59,833 nucleotides of DNA, from the NCBI GenBank assembly GCA_004556655.1, contig SFGF01000013.1, forward strand, positions 1 to 59,833, given 5' to 3'. A program made the position numbers and the translations under genes. Each line of letters starts with the position of its first letter. Position 1 is the first letter of the stretch. The notes under the pieces were generated by a model. The model ran no database searches. It was not told the DNA's origin and was given only the letters and a program-made list of their open reading frames with translations. The stretch is from Lachnospiraceae bacterium (GTDB taxonomy: Bacteria; Bacillota; Clostridia; Lachnospirales; Lachnospiraceae). Below, one piece after another: positions 42,868 through 52,482 of this stretch.

Positions 42868-43569
42868 ATGTATACATTTGACAGCCGCGTGCGTTACAGC
42901 GAAATCGGCGAAGACAAAAAATTAACATTGAACAGTCTTTTGAATTATTTTCAGGATTGTACCACCTTTCATTCAGAGTCTGTAGGAAGAGGGATGGAAG
43001 TACTGGAAAAAGCAGGGTATGCCTGGGTACTGGCTTCCTGGCAGGTCTGTGTCAACAGATATCCAAAGATGGGAGAGAATATCCGTGTGTGTACCTGGCC
43101 GTATGGGTTCCGGGGCTTTTGTGGAGAAAGAAATTTTCAGCTTCTTACCGATCAGGGAGAAGTGCTGGCCTATGCCAATTCTGTTTGGACATTTTTAAAT
43201 GTAAAAACAGGGATGCCTGCAAAAATCCTTCCGGAAGAAGGGGCAGCTTACGAATCAGAAAAAAAACTGGATATGGAATATGCTCCGAGAAAGATCGTAG
43301 TTCCCAAAACTGCAGATACCATGGACAGCTTTACGGTAAAGCAGCATCATCTGGATACGAATCATCATGTAAATAATGCTCAATATGTCCGTATGGCGCA
43401 GGATTATATTCCTGTAGATTATGAGATACATCAGATGCGGGCAGAGTATAAAAAACAGGCACTGCTGGATGATGTGATAATTCCGAAAGCAGCGAAAACA
43501 GATGAAATCTATACGGTAGCACTATGCGATTCCGATGGGAAGCCATATGCAGTGGTTGAATTCAGGTAA
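42868..43569 (+). CDS. Acyl-ACP thioesterase (FatA/FatB-like)
   Basis: 233 residues from the ATG at 42868, which follows AGAGGAG; an in-frame ATG at 42841 lies before it. Two hot-dog domains: VRYSEIGEDKKLTLNSLLNYFQDCTTFHSE with CTWPYGFRGFCGERNF in the first, and HHLDTNHHVNNAQYVRMAQ (catalytic Asn/His region) near 164-182 in the second. Releases fatty acids from acyl carrier protein. Bacterial homologues of this type occur in many clostridia. Confidence 0.87.
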   Translation: MYTFDSRVRYSEIGEDKKLTLNSLLNYFQDCTTFHSESVGRGMEVLEKAGYAWVLASWQVCVNRYPKMGENIRVCTWPYGFRGFCGERNFQLLTDQGEVLAYANSVWTFLNVKTGMPAKILPEEGAAYESEKKLDMEYAPRKIVVPKTADTMDSFTVKQHHLDTNHHVNNAQYVRMAQDYIPVDYEIHQMRAEYKKQALLDDVIIPKAAKTDEIYTVALCDSDGKPYAVVEFR

Positions 43570-43622
43570 TGACAGGATGAAGATGCCAAAAGAAAACGGA
43601 CGGAAATTCAGGAGGAAAGTAA

Positions 43623-44462
43623 ATGATTGAATTGGGAAAAAGACAAGTATTAAAAGTTGTGAAAAAAGTGGATTTTGGTGTGTATCTGGGAGAAGAAATG
43701 ACAGCCAGAGAGCATGAAAGAGTGCTGCTTCCTGGCAGACAGGTTCCGGAGGGAACAGAACCGGGAGATACATTGGAAGTCTTTATTTACAGAGATTCGT
43801 CAGACAGGTTGATCGCTACCACAAGGGTACCGATTATACAGCTGCATGAGACCGCACTTTTGACGGTTGCAGATGTGGGAAAAATTGGCGCTTTCCTCGA
43901 CTGGGGACTTGAAAAGGATCTCCTTCTTCCGTTTAAAGAGCAGACAGCTCATGTAAAGAAAGGTCAGGAAGTTCTGGCGGCGTTGTATATTGATAAAAGC
44001 TCCAGACTTTGCGCTACAATGAAAGTATATCCTTATCTGCAGCAGAATTCTCCTTATATCGTGGGAGATGAAGTCAAAGGAAGGGTATATGAACTGAGTG
44101 ATAATTTTGGTGTGTTTGTGGCAGTGGATGATAAGTATTCCGGTCTTATTCCCAAGAAAGAAGCGCAGGGAGTTTATCAGCCGGGAGAGATCATCAGCTG
44201 TCGGGTTACCAGCGTCAGGGAAGACGGAAAGTTAAATCTTTCTCCAAGAAAAAAAGCATACCAGCAGATGGAGGAAGATGCTGCACTGGTTCTGAAGGTA
44301 CTCGACGAATTTGCCGGGGTTCTGCCTTTTGATGACAGAGTATCTCCGGAAATCATAAAACGGGAATTTGGACTAAGTAAGGCTGCTTTCAAGCGTGCAG
44401 TAGGTCACCTGATGAAAGAGAAGAAAATAGAAATCCGTGAAAAACGAATCTTTCGTCTGTAA
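43623..44462 (+). CDS. cvfB: CvfB-like S1 RNA-binding protein
   Basis: 279 residues. Three S1-like beta-barrel domains (GKRQVLKVVKKVDFGVYLG, TVADVGKIGAFLDWGLEKDLLLP, GRVYELSDNFGVFVAVDDKYSGLIP) are followed by a C-terminal winged helix (FDDRVSPEIIKREFGLSKAAFKRAVGHLMKEKKIEI). That is the CvfB/YitL layout. RNA binding and an effect on virulence-gene or translation control are known in staphylococci; the role here is inferred. AGGAGG precedes the ATG, 53 bases after the thioesterase. Confidence 0.88.
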   Translation: MIELGKRQVLKVVKKVDFGVYLGEEMTAREHERVLLPGRQVPEGTEPGDTLEVFIYRDSSDRLIATTRVPIIQLHETALLTVADVGKIGAFLDWGLEKDLLLPFKEQTAHVKKGQEVLAALYIDKSSRLCATMKVYPYLQQNSPYIVGDEVKGRVYELSDNFGVFVAVDDKYSGLIPKKEAQGVYQPGEIISCRVTSVREDGKLNLSPRKKAYQQMEEDAALVLKVLDEFAGVLPFDDRVSPEIIKREFGLSKAAFKRAVGHLMKEKKIEIREKRIFRL

Positions 44463-44584
44463 TGACTATGGGAACAGGAACAGAATCTCTTGATTTTTCG
44501 CAGTAATATTGATATACTATGTTTGATATTTTTTGTGGCCTTGGAAGGCTGCAGTTGGCGTGAGTAAATAAAGGAGGATTTTCG

Positions 44585-45175
44585 TTGGACTCGATAGACT
44601 ATTATAACCGGTATGCGGTGCCTTATTATGAAGAAACAGTTGATGTCAGTATGGAAGAGGTTATGAAACCGTTCGTAGAGCTTCTTCCGGAGAATGCTGA
44701 GGTGCTGGATCTGGGCTGCGGTTCCGGAAGAGATACCATTGCGCTGGGAGAAAAAGGATTTTATGTAACCCCTATGGATGGTTCTGAGGAGATGTGCAAG
44801 CTTGCTGAAGTGAATACGGATGAAGAAGTACTTCAGATGACATTTGAGGAGATGGATTTTGATGATGTTTTTGATGGTATTTGGGCATGTGCTTCTCTGG
44901 TTCATCTGACAGAAGATGAGATGGAAGAAATACTCGGGAAACTGGTACAGGCACTGAAAATGGATGGTATTCTCTATTTTTCGGTACATAAGGGAGACAG
45001 GGACGGAATATATAATGGCCGTTACTTCCGGGATTATACGAGAAAAGAACTGTATGGATTAATGGAGAAGTTTTCAGAACTGGAATTGATAGATATCTGG
45101 ACTACGCAGGATGTACGGCCGGGAAAGACCGACAAGATGTGGCTGAATGTCCTGGCAAGAAAAGTAGAGAGATGA
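44585..45175 (+). CDS. Class I SAM-dependent methyltransferase
   Basis: 196 residues with a TTG start at 44585, supported by AAAGGAGG 8 bases upstream. Motif I VLDLGCGSGRDTIALGEKGF near 39-58, acidic motif near D65, motif IV IWACASLVHL near 98-107. The FEEMDF...GIWACASLVHLTEDEMEEIL pattern is the general Methyltransf_11 or 25 type. The substrate cannot be told. A strong terminator follows. Confidence 0.82.
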   Translation: MDSIDYYNRYAVPYYEETVDVSMEEVMKPFVELLPENAEVLDLGCGSGRDTIALGEKGFYVTPMDGSEEMCKLAEVNTDEEVLQMTFEEMDFDDVFDGIWACASLVHLTEDEMEEILGKLVQALKMDGILYFSVHKGDRDGIYNGRYFRDYTRKELYGLMEKFSELELIDIWTTQDVRPGKTDKMWLNVLARKVER

Positions 45176-45178
45176 TGA

Positions 45179-45204
45179 GGCTGCCGCAATGCGGCAGCCT
45201 TTTG
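45179..45204 (+). terminator. Terminator after the methyltransferase gene
   Basis: GGCTGCCGC-AAT-GCGGCAGCC is a perfect 9-bp hairpin followed by TTTT. Confidence 0.85.
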
Positions 45205-45244
45205 AAATTATAATTATAAAAATCGGCAGAGAGGAAGTGAAAAG

Positions 45245-48200
45245 ATGAATTTTACACATTTACACGTGCATACAGAATATAGTCTTCTGGACGGTTCCAA
45301 TAAAATAAAAGAATATGTTGCCCGGGTAAAAGAACTGGGAATGTACAGCGCAGCGATCACAGATCACGGCGTGATGTTTGGATGCATTGATTTTTATAAA
45401 GCAGCCAGGGAGGCAGGAATTAATCCGATCATGGGATGTGAAGTATATGTGGCTCCCGGTTCCCGTTTTGATAAAGAACAGCAGCATGGGGATGACAGAT
45501 ATCATCATCTGGTGCTTCTTGCGGAAAATAATCAGGGCTACAGTAATCTGATGAAAATCGTATCTGCCGGATTTGTGGAGGGTTACTATTATAAGCCTCG
45601 TGTGGATATGGAAGTGTTGGAGAAATATCATGAGGGTATCATTGCTCTCAGTGCCTGTCTTGCAGGAGAGGTGGCCCGTAATCTTGCAAGAGGGTTTTAT
45701 GAAGAAGGGAAAAAGGCTGCTCTTCGATATGAAAGTATATTTGGTAAAGGTAATTTTTTCCTGGAACTTCAGGACCACGGGATTCCGGAGCAGCAGATGG
45801 TCAATCAGCAGCTGATGCGGATGAGCAGAGAAACCGGCATTGAACTGGTGTGCACCAATGACGTACATTACACATATGCGGAGGATGCCACATCTCATGA
45901 TATTCTTCTTTGTATTCAGACACAGAAAAAGGTACAGGATGAGGACCGTATGCGGTATGAAGGTGGTCAGTATTATGTGAAATCACCGGAGGAGATGCTG
46001 GAGTTATTTCCCTATATACCGGAGGCTTTGGAAAATACACAGAAAATCGCAGATCGCTGTCATGTGGACATAGAATTCGGAGTAACAAAACTTCCGAGAT
46101 ATGATGTGCCGGAAGGTTACACTTCGTGGGAGTATCTGAATAAGCTTTGTTATGAAGGGTTGGAAAAAAAGTACCATCCGGTGACAGAAGAATTAAGAGA
46201 ACGACTGAAATATGAGTTGGATACCATTCAGACCATGGGATATGTGGATTATTTCCTGATCGTGTGGGATTTTATCAAATATGCCCGGGATCATGATATT
46301 ATAGTTGGTCCGGGACGGGGATCGGCAGCAGGAAGCCTGGTTTCCTATACGCTTGATATCACACAGTTGAATCCGATCCGGTATCAGCTCCTGTTTGAGC
46401 GTTTCCTGAATCCTGAGAGGGTATCCATGCCGGATATAGATGTGGACTTCTGTTTTGAACGACGGCAGGAAGTGATTGATTATGTGGTAAGGAAATACGG
46501 GAAGGATCGGGTGGTGCAGATCGTAACCTTTGGTACGCTGGCAGCCCGAGGTGTGATCCGTGATGTGGGCCGGGTGCTGGATATGCCGTATGCTCAGGTG
46601 GATACTATCGCCAAGATGATTCCTAATGAACTGAATATTACTATTGATAAAGCTCTTAACATGAATCCGGAACTGAAAAAACAGTACGAGGAAGATCCAC
46701 AGATCAAGTATCTGATCGATATGTCGAGAAGACTGGAAGGGCTGCCCCGCCATACCTCCATGCATGCGGCAGGAGTCGTTATCAGTCAGAAAGCCGTAGA
46801 TGAATATGTGCCCCTTTCCCGAGCATCCGACGGATCGATCACTACTCAGTTTACGATGACGACTTTGGAAGAACTGGGACTTTTAAAGATGGATTTTCTG
46901 GGACTTCGAACTCTTACGGTGATTCAGAACGCTGTGAAACTGGCACAGAAAAGCACCGGAAAAGAGCTGGATATGGAGAAGATCGATTATAATGATCCTG
47001 CGGTTCTTGCCATGATAGGAAGCGGAAAATGCGAAGGTGTGTTCCAGCTGGAAAGTACAGGAATGAAAAATTTCATGAAGGAGTTAAAGCCCCAGAGCCT
47101 TGAGGATATCATCGCCGGAATTTCTCTTTATCGTCCCGGTCCTATGGATTTTATCCCTCAGTATATAAAAGGGAAAAATCATCCGGATCAGATCACCTAT
47201 GACTGTCCGCAGCTGGAACCGATTCTGGAACCTACGTACGGCTGTATTGTATATCAGGAGCAGGTAATGCAGATCGTTCGTGATCTTGCAGGTTATACAT
47301 TGGGCCGAAGCGACCTTGTACGACGTGCCATGGCGAAAAAGAAAGCGGCAGTTATGGCAAAGGAGCGTCAGAACTTTGTATACGGCAATCCGGAAGAAGG
47401 GGTTCCCGGATGCATTGCCAATGGAATTGATGAAAAAGTAGCAAATAAAATATATGATGATATGACGGATTTTGCCAAATATGCGTTTAATAAGTCTCAT
47501 GCGGCGGCTTATGCTGTGGTTTCTTATCAGACCGCATGGCTTAAATATTATTATCCTGTGGAATTTATGGCGGCGCTTATGACGTCCTGCATAGAAAATC
47601 CGTCCAAAGTGTCAGAATATATTTTGAACTGCCGACAAATGGGCATCAGGATACTGCCTCCGGATATTAATCGAAGTGTGGGAAACTTTTCTGTAGAACC
47701 GGAAGGAATCCGTTATGGTCTGTCCGCAGTGAAGGGAATCGGAAAGCCCGTGATGGATGCAATCGTGGAGGAGAGGAACCGGGGAGGTGAATTTATCTCT
47801 CTGAAGGATTTCTGCCAGAGACTGAGCGGAAAAGAAGTGAACAAACGAACCATAGAAAATTTCATAAAGGCCGGAGCTTTTGACGGACTGGGCGGTACAA
47901 GAAAACAGTTCATGATGATCTACGTGCAGATTCTGGATATGGTAAATCAGGAGAAAAAAACATCCATGACAGGGCAGATGAGTCTCTTTGACATTATGGG
48001 TGAGGAAGAAAGAAAAAGTTTTGATATCAAACTTCCGGATGTGGGAGAATATACAAAAGAAACAAAACTTGCTTTTGAAAAAGAAGTTCTGGGTGTGTAT
48101 ATCAGCGGGCATCCTTTGGAAGAATATGAGCAGAGCTGGAGAAAAAATATATCAGCAGTTACTTCTGATTTTTATCCGGATGAAGAAACCGGACAGCCAA

Positions 48201-48727
48201 AAGTGCCGGATGGCTCCAAGCAGATTGTGGGAGGTATGATAACCGAAAAGACGATCAAATACACCCGTAATAACAAAGTCATGGCATTTCTCACTCTTGA
48301 AGATCTGGTGGGAACTGTGGAAATCGTTGTGTTCCCCAGAGATTATGAGAACAATGCCCATATGATGGAGGAAGACTCCAAAGTATTTATCCAGGGACGG
48401 GTGTCTGCGGAAGATGACAAGCCCAGTAAACTGATCTGTGAAAAAATATCAGCTTTTAATGATATTCCACGGGAACTTTGGATTCAGTTTTCGGGAAAAG
48501 AAGAATATGAAAAGAAAGTACATCATCTATATCAGCTTCTCAGTCAATCGGACGGCAGCGATCAGGTAATCGTGTATCTGAGGAAAGAAAGGATGATGAA
48601 ACGCCTTCCGGCGGCGCGAAATGTGCAGATTGATGACGGTCTCTTGGATATTTTGACTAAGGAATATGGTTCTGAAAACGTGAAAGTTGTGGAAAAGAGT
48701 ATTGAAAAACAGAGCCGTATGCATTAA
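45245..48727 (+). CDS. dnaE: DNA polymerase III subunit alpha
   Basis: 1160 residues, the DnaE1-type length. PHP domain at the N-terminus (FTHLHVHTEYSLLDGSN, ITDHGVMFG). The catalytic palm contains MPDIDVDFCFERR near 393-405, preceded by GPGRGSAAGSLVSY near 356 and followed by LRPGPMDFIPQYIKGK near 635. Helix-hairpin-helix segment near 830-880 and C-terminal OB fold (IVGGMITEKTIKYTRNNKVMAFLTLED) near 995. Replicative polymerase; clostridia also have PolC, which is not in this window. GAGGAAGTG precedes the ATG. Confidence 0.96.
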   Translation: MNFTHLHVHTEYSLLDGSNKIKEYVARVKELGMYSAAITDHGVMFGCIDFYKAAREAGINPIMGCEVYVAPGSRFDKEQQHGDDRYHHLVLLAENNQGYSNLMKIVSAGFVEGYYYKPRVDMEVLEKYHEGIIALSACLAGEVARNLARGFYEEGKKAALRYESIFGKGNFFLELQDHGIPEQQMVNQQLMRMSRETGIELVCTNDVHYTYAEDATSHDILLCIQTQKKVQDEDRMRYEGGQYYVKSPEEMLELFPYIPEALENTQKIADRCHVDIEFGVTKLPRYDVPEGYTSWEYLNKLCYEGLEKKYHPVTEELRERLKYELDTIQTMGYVDYFLIVWDFIKYARDHDIIVGPGRGSAAGSLVSYTLDITQLNPIRYQLLFERFLNPERVSMPDIDVDFCFERRQEVIDYVVRKYGKDRVVQIVTFGTLAARGVIRDVGRVLDMPYAQVDTIAKMIPNELNITIDKALNMNPELKKQYEEDPQIKYLIDMSRRLEGLPRHTSMHAAGVVISQKAVDEYVPLSRASDGSITTQFTMTTLEELGLLKMDFLGLRTLTVIQNAVKLAQKSTGKELDMEKIDYNDPAVLAMIGSGKCEGVFQLESTGMKNFMKELKPQSLEDIIAGISLYRPGPMDFIPQYIKGKNHPDQITYDCPQLEPILEPTYGCIVYQEQVMQIVRDLAGYTLGRSDLVRRAMAKKKAAVMAKERQNFVYGNPEEGVPGCIANGIDEKVANKIYDDMTDFAKYAFNKSHAAAYAVVSYQTAWLKYYYPVEFMAALMTSCIENPSKVSEYILNCRQMGIRILPPDINRSVGNFSVEPEGIRYGLSAVKGIGKPVMDAIVEERNRGGEFISLKDFCQRLSGKEVNKRTIENFIKAGAFDGLGGTRKQFMMIYVQILDMVNQEKKTSMTGQMSLFDIMGEEERKSFDIKLPDVGEYTKETKLAFEKEVLGVYISGHPLEEYEQSWRKNISAVTSDFYPDEETGQPKVPDGSKQIVGGMITEKTIKYTRNNKVMAFLTLEDLVGTVEIVVFPRDYENNAHMMEEDSKVFIQGRVSAEDDKPSKLICEKISAFNDIPRELWIQFSGKEEYEKKVHHLYQLLSQSDGSDQVIVYLRKERMMKRLPAARNVQIDDGLLDILTKEYGSENVKVVEKSIEKQSRMH

Positions 48728-48791
48728 AATAAGTACAATGATTGTTTGAAAAATCATATTTTAGATAAATGAGATTAGTGGAGGTAGAGTT

Positions 48792-49778
48792 ATGGCTAAT
48801 GAAATCAAGACCATCGGTGTGTTGACAAGTGGTGGAGATGCACCTGGAATGAATGCAGCGATTCGTGCGGTTGTTCGTCGTGGATTGATTAAAGGAGTTA
48901 AGATGAAAGGTATCCTGAAGGGATATGACGGACTCCTGAATGAAGAGATCATCGACATGAGCGCGAGAGATGTGTCCGACACTATCGGACGTGGTGGTAC
49001 GATTTTGTATACAGCCCGCTGTGCTGAGATGAGAACGGAAGAAGGACAGCAGCGTGCGGCAGAGATTTGCAGAAAGCACGGGATCGACGGCCTGGTTGTT
49101 ATCGGAGGAGACGGCTCTTTTGCAGGTGCTCAGAAGCTGGCAAATCTGGGAATCAATACCGTAGGTGTTCCGGGAACCATCGACCTTGATATTGCCTGTA
49201 CAGAGTATACCATCGGTTTCGATACTGCGGTCAATACAGCTATGGAAGCAATTGATAAGGTTCGTGATACTTCTACCTCTCATGAGCGATGCAGTATTAT
49301 TGAGGTTATGGGAAGAAATGCCGGATATATTGCATTGTGGTGCGGTATTGCCAACGGTGCCGAGGATATTCTTCTTCCGGAAAAATATGATTATGATGAA
49401 CAGAAGATCATCAACAATATTATAGAGAATAGAAAACGAGGCAAAAAGCATCATATCGTTATCAATGCTGAAGGTATCGGACATTCCAGCAGCATGGCAA
49501 AACGTATTGAGGCTGCTACCGGTATTGAGACCCGTGCTACGATTCTGGGTCACATGCAGCGAGGCGGAAGCCCCACCTGTAAAGACCGTGTATATGCTTC
49601 CATTATGGGTGCTTATGCAGTGGATCTTTTGCTGGAAGGAAAGACCAAACGTGTTGTAGGATATAAGAACGGAGAATATGTGGACTTCGATATCAATGAA
49701 GCTCTGGCTATGCACAAAGATATTCCGGAGTATCAGTATGAAGTTGCAAAATCTCTGTCTGCTAACTATAAAAAGTGA
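48792..49778 (+). CDS. pfkA: ATP-dependent 6-phosphofructokinase
   Basis: 328 residues. GVLTSGGDAPGMNAAIRAVVRRG (10-32) is the PFK N-terminal loop. GGDGSFAGAQKL near 103 has Gly at the position that favours ATP over pyrophosphate. GTIDLDIACTEYTIGFDTA near 127 carries the catalytic Asp, and GHMQRGGSPTCKDR near 255 binds the effector or substrate. The committed step of glycolysis. It follows dnaE by 64 bases, as is usual in Lachnospiraceae, with GGAGGTAGAG upstream. Confidence 0.95.
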   Translation: MANEIKTIGVLTSGGDAPGMNAAIRAVVRRGLIKGVKMKGILKGYDGLLNEEIIDMSARDVSDTIGRGGTILYTARCAEMRTEEGQQRAAEICRKHGIDGLVVIGGDGSFAGAQKLANLGINTVGVPGTIDLDIACTEYTIGFDTAVNTAMEAIDKVRDTSTSHERCSIIEVMGRNAGYIALWCGIANGAEDILLPEKYDYDEQKIINNIIENRKRGKKHHIVINAEGIGHSSSMAKRIEAATGIETRATILGHMQRGGSPTCKDRVYASIMGAYAVDLLLEGKTKRVVGYKNGEYVDFDINEALAMHKDIPEYQYEVAKSLSANYKK

Positions 49779-49804
49779 CATTTCACCCGGAAAAGACATG
49801 GGAT

Positions 49805-49850
49805 AAAAGACAGCGGTGTGCCGGATTGCACGGTGTGCCGCTGTCTTTTC
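49805..49850 (+). terminator. Terminator after pfkA
   Basis: AAAAGACAGCGG (49805-49816) pairs with CCGCTGTCTTTT (49838-49849), with inner GTGTGCCGG..CGGTGTG partial pairing. The T-run is short. Confidence 0.78.
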
Positions 49851-49881
49851 GTAACCTTAGTTCAGATTAGCAGGAGATATT

Positions 49882-50697
49882 ATGATAACAAGTACAAATA
49901 ATGCACAAGTGAAGCAGATTATGCAGCTTAGCCGCAAGTCCAGAGAACGCAAAAAACAGGATGTGTTTCTGGTGGAGGGCGTGAAAATGTTTCGTGAAGC
50001 TCCTCGTGAACGGCTTATAAAAACGTATGTATCGGAGAGCTTTGTCTCAGATGAAGGGCATAGGAAGCTGTTGGATGGGATAGACTATGAGGTAGTGAAG
50101 GAATCGGTATTTTCTCAGATGAGTGATACGCTTACCCCTCAGGGAATTCTGACGCTTGTCAGGCAATATCACTATCGGCTGGAAGAAATGAATGGTTTGG
50201 GAGAGCCACCTTTGTATTTACTTCTGGAAGATCTGCAGGATCCCGGCAATGTGGGGACAATTTTTCGCACAGCCGAAGGAGCAGGTGTGACAGGAATCAT
50301 TATGACAAAAAATTGTGTGGATATTTACAATCCCAAAACGATCCGTTCTACGATGGGGTCTATATACAGGGTTCCTTTTATCTGCGTTGATTCTGTAGAG
50401 GAGATATGGGAATGGTTTGAAAAAAATGAAGTATCAACGTATGCGGCACATTTAAAGGGGGAGAAAGACTACGACCGGGAGAATTACCGGAAAGGAACAG
50501 CATTTCTCATAGGAAATGAGGGAAACGGACTTACGGAAGAGTTGTCGAAGAAGGCAGATTATTGGATCAGGATTCCAATGAAGGGTAAGCTGGAATCTCT
50601 GAATGCCGGTGTGGCATCAGCCATTCTTATGTATGAAGCAGCAAGACAGCGAAGAACGTCCGCAGATACAGAGAGTAAAACAGAGAAAGGGGTATAA
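49882..50697 (+). CDS. TrmH/SpoU-family RNA 2'-O-methyltransferase
   Basis: 271 residues. N-terminal substrate-binding domain (KQIMQLSRKSRERKKQDVFLVEGVKMF), then a SPOUT domain with knot motifs DLQDPGNVGTIFRTAEGAG near 115-133, IGNEGNGLTEEL near 213 and IPMKGKLESLNAGVASAILMYE near 231-252. This is the rRNA/tRNA ribose methylase group; the precise nucleotide is unknown. AGGAG precedes the ATG. The deacetylase gene follows after 3 bases. Confidence 0.9.
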   Translation: MITSTNNAQVKQIMQLSRKSRERKKQDVFLVEGVKMFREAPRERLIKTYVSESFVSDEGHRKLLDGIDYEVVKESVFSQMSDTLTPQGILTLVRQYHYRLEEMNGLGEPPLYLLLEDLQDPGNVGTIFRTAEGAGVTGIIMTKNCVDIYNPKTIRSTMGSIYRVPFICVDSVEEIWEWFEKNEVSTYAAHLKGEKDYDRENYRKGTAFLIGNEGNGLTEELSKKADYWIRIPMKGKLESLNAGVASAILMYEAARQRRTSADTESKTEKGV

Positions 50698-50700
50698 TGA

Positions 50701-52185
50701 ATGGGAAAGAAAAAAGAAAAAGAGGTTCTCAGTAAGAAAGAGATTCGACGCCGGAAAAAGAAAAAATCACTGATTATTAAAATGGTAATATTGCTTGTAC
50801 TTCTGGCAATCTTAGGAGTTTGCATATTCTTTTTGGTGCGTACCATAAAGCCGGATCAGCAGGAACAGGAACCTGTTGCGCAGGAAGAAGTGACACCTTC
50901 TCAGGAACCGGAGATAGAGGTGACACCGGAAGCGACAGAAGATACATCCGTTCAGCCGGCGACAGAAGAAAAAGCGGCGGTAATGGAAGAAGCTGCTTAT
51001 CTTGCAGCCACATATGATTATGATGCAGCCATCGAAAAACTGAATTCTTTGGCAGGAGCTTCAGAGGATCCGGAGATTTCTGCAAAAATAGCCGAATATC
51101 AGACAACCAGAGACAGCTGTGTTCCGGTTAATATGAATGAAGTGACTCATATTTTTTATCATTCTCTTGTCGTGGATCCGGATCGTGGATTTGCCGGGGA
51201 TGACAGTCTTTCCGCGGGTTTCAAACAGTGGATGACCACAGTAGACGAATTTAATAAGATCACACAGGCGATGTATGATAATGGATATGTGCTGGTACGT
51301 CTGAGAGATCTGGTAGTCCAGACAACAGATGAAAGTGGAAATGTACATTTTACAGCAAATCCTGACCTGAAACTTCCTGCGGGAAAGAAAGCCTTTGTAT
51401 TATCGTTGGATGATCTGTGTTATTATCACAGTTATGACGGACGGGGAATCGCCTCCAAAATAGTGCTGGATGAAAATGGGAAGCCAGTCTGTGAGTATGT
51501 GCAGGCGGATGGAACTACAGTCACAGGAGCCTACGACTGTGTACCACTTCTTGATCAGTTTATCGCAGAACATCCGGATGCTTCTTATAAAGGGGCGAAG
51601 GGGATGATCGCACTTACCGGATATAACGGAATTTTGGGATATCGAACAGATATTGCATATAAAACAGGAGAAAATCTTACTTCAGATCAGCAGGCATGGC
51701 TGACTGCACATCCGGAGTTTGACTGGGATAATGAATGTGCTCAGGCAAAAACAGTGGCGGATGCTATCAAAGCAGACGGCTGGGAATTTGCCAGCCATAC
51801 TTGGGGACATATACGTATCGGAGATGCCAGCCTGGAAAGGATACAGACAGATACAGAAAAATGGAAAAGCTATGTAGCACCGCTTGTAGGGGATACCGAT
51901 ACAATTATATTCGCACATGGACAGGATCTGTCAGACTGGCATGATTACAGTGCGGACAATGAAAAATTCAGTTATCTGAAGAGCCAGGGCTTTAATTATT
52001 ACTGCAATGTAGATTCTACGCAGTATTTCCTGCAGATACGGGATAATTATGTAAGGCAGGGCAGAAGAAATCTGGATGGTTATCGCTTGTGGAATGACGT
52101 TCACGGGGAGACAAACCGGACCAGTGATTTGTTTGATGCAAGCCAGATACTGGATCCGCGAAGAACGGATGTACCGGCGTTATAA
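50701..52185 (+). CDS. Membrane-anchored polysaccharide deacetylase-like protein
   Basis: 494 residues. A very basic N-terminus (about 1-24) precedes one membrane helix (about 26-48), then a Glu/Thr/Pro-rich linker (55-95). The NodB-like domain begins near 140: FVLSLDDLCYY near 231-241 holds the metal-binding DD, and FASHTWGHIRI near 362-372 holds the SHTxxH metal ligands. The substrate is probably a cell-surface or peptidoglycan glycan. The family has other members in Firmicutes with this linker. Gene 3 bases after the methyltransferase, so co-transcribed. Confidence 0.82.
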   Translation: MGKKKEKEVLSKKEIRRRKKKKSLIIKMVILLVLLAILGVCIFFLVRTIKPDQQEQEPVAQEEVTPSQEPEIEVTPEATEDTSVQPATEEKAAVMEEAAYLAATYDYDAAIEKLNSLAGASEDPEISAKIAEYQTTRDSCVPVNMNEVTHIFYHSLVVDPDRGFAGDDSLSAGFKQWMTTVDEFNKITQAMYDNGYVLVRLRDLVVQTTDESGNVHFTANPDLKLPAGKKAFVLSLDDLCYYHSYDGRGIASKIVLDENGKPVCEYVQADGTTVTGAYDCVPLLDQFIAEHPDASYKGAKGMIALTGYNGILGYRTDIAYKTGENLTSDQQAWLTAHPEFDWDNECAQAKTVADAIKADGWEFASHTWGHIRIGDASLERIQTDTEKWKSYVAPLVGDTDTIIFAHGQDLSDWHDYSADNEKFSYLKSQGFNYYCNVDSTQYFLQIRDNYVRQGRRNLDGYRLWNDVHGETNRTSDLFDASQILDPRRTDVPAL

Positions 52186-52193
52186 GAGTGATG

Positions 52194-52243
52194 AAAAGAA
52201 GTGTTATATCTGAAAGAAAAACAGGTATAACACTTCTTTTTTC
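52194..52243 (+). terminator. Terminator after the deacetylase gene
   Basis: AAAAGAAGTGTTATA (52194-52208) pairs with TATAACACTTCTTTT (52226-52240) and a run of T. Strong bidirectional form. Confidence 0.85.
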
Positions 52244-52385
52244 TTCAATTTCGTAAGAAATTGTAAGAAAAATTTAAAAAAATTACTGCTGAATTGGTAT
52301 AACAAAAACAATATGTGGCTTTGCGGATACCATATGTAGGAAAGCCTGCTGTCGTCAAAGGGAAAAATATGGGGAGAAGTTTGTG

Positions 52386-52414
52386 TTGACAGGAAAAAGT
52401 AATTCTGCTACAAT
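52386..52414 (+). promoter_or_regulatory. Promoter of the SleB-type hydrolase gene
   Basis: Consensus TTGACA (52386-52391), exactly 17 bases, TACAAT (52409-52414). The start codon is about 70 bases further, after AGGAGG. Confidence 0.75.
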
Positions 52415-52482
52415 CTATCCGTAACATGATTTAATAATTATGTAACAAATTGTAAAAAGAACGAAAACATTAGGAGGTCATC

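Noticed and set aside
48657..49799. Reverse-strand open frame of 380 codons over pfkA
   Set aside because: Antisense shadow of a clear phosphofructokinase, with no motif.
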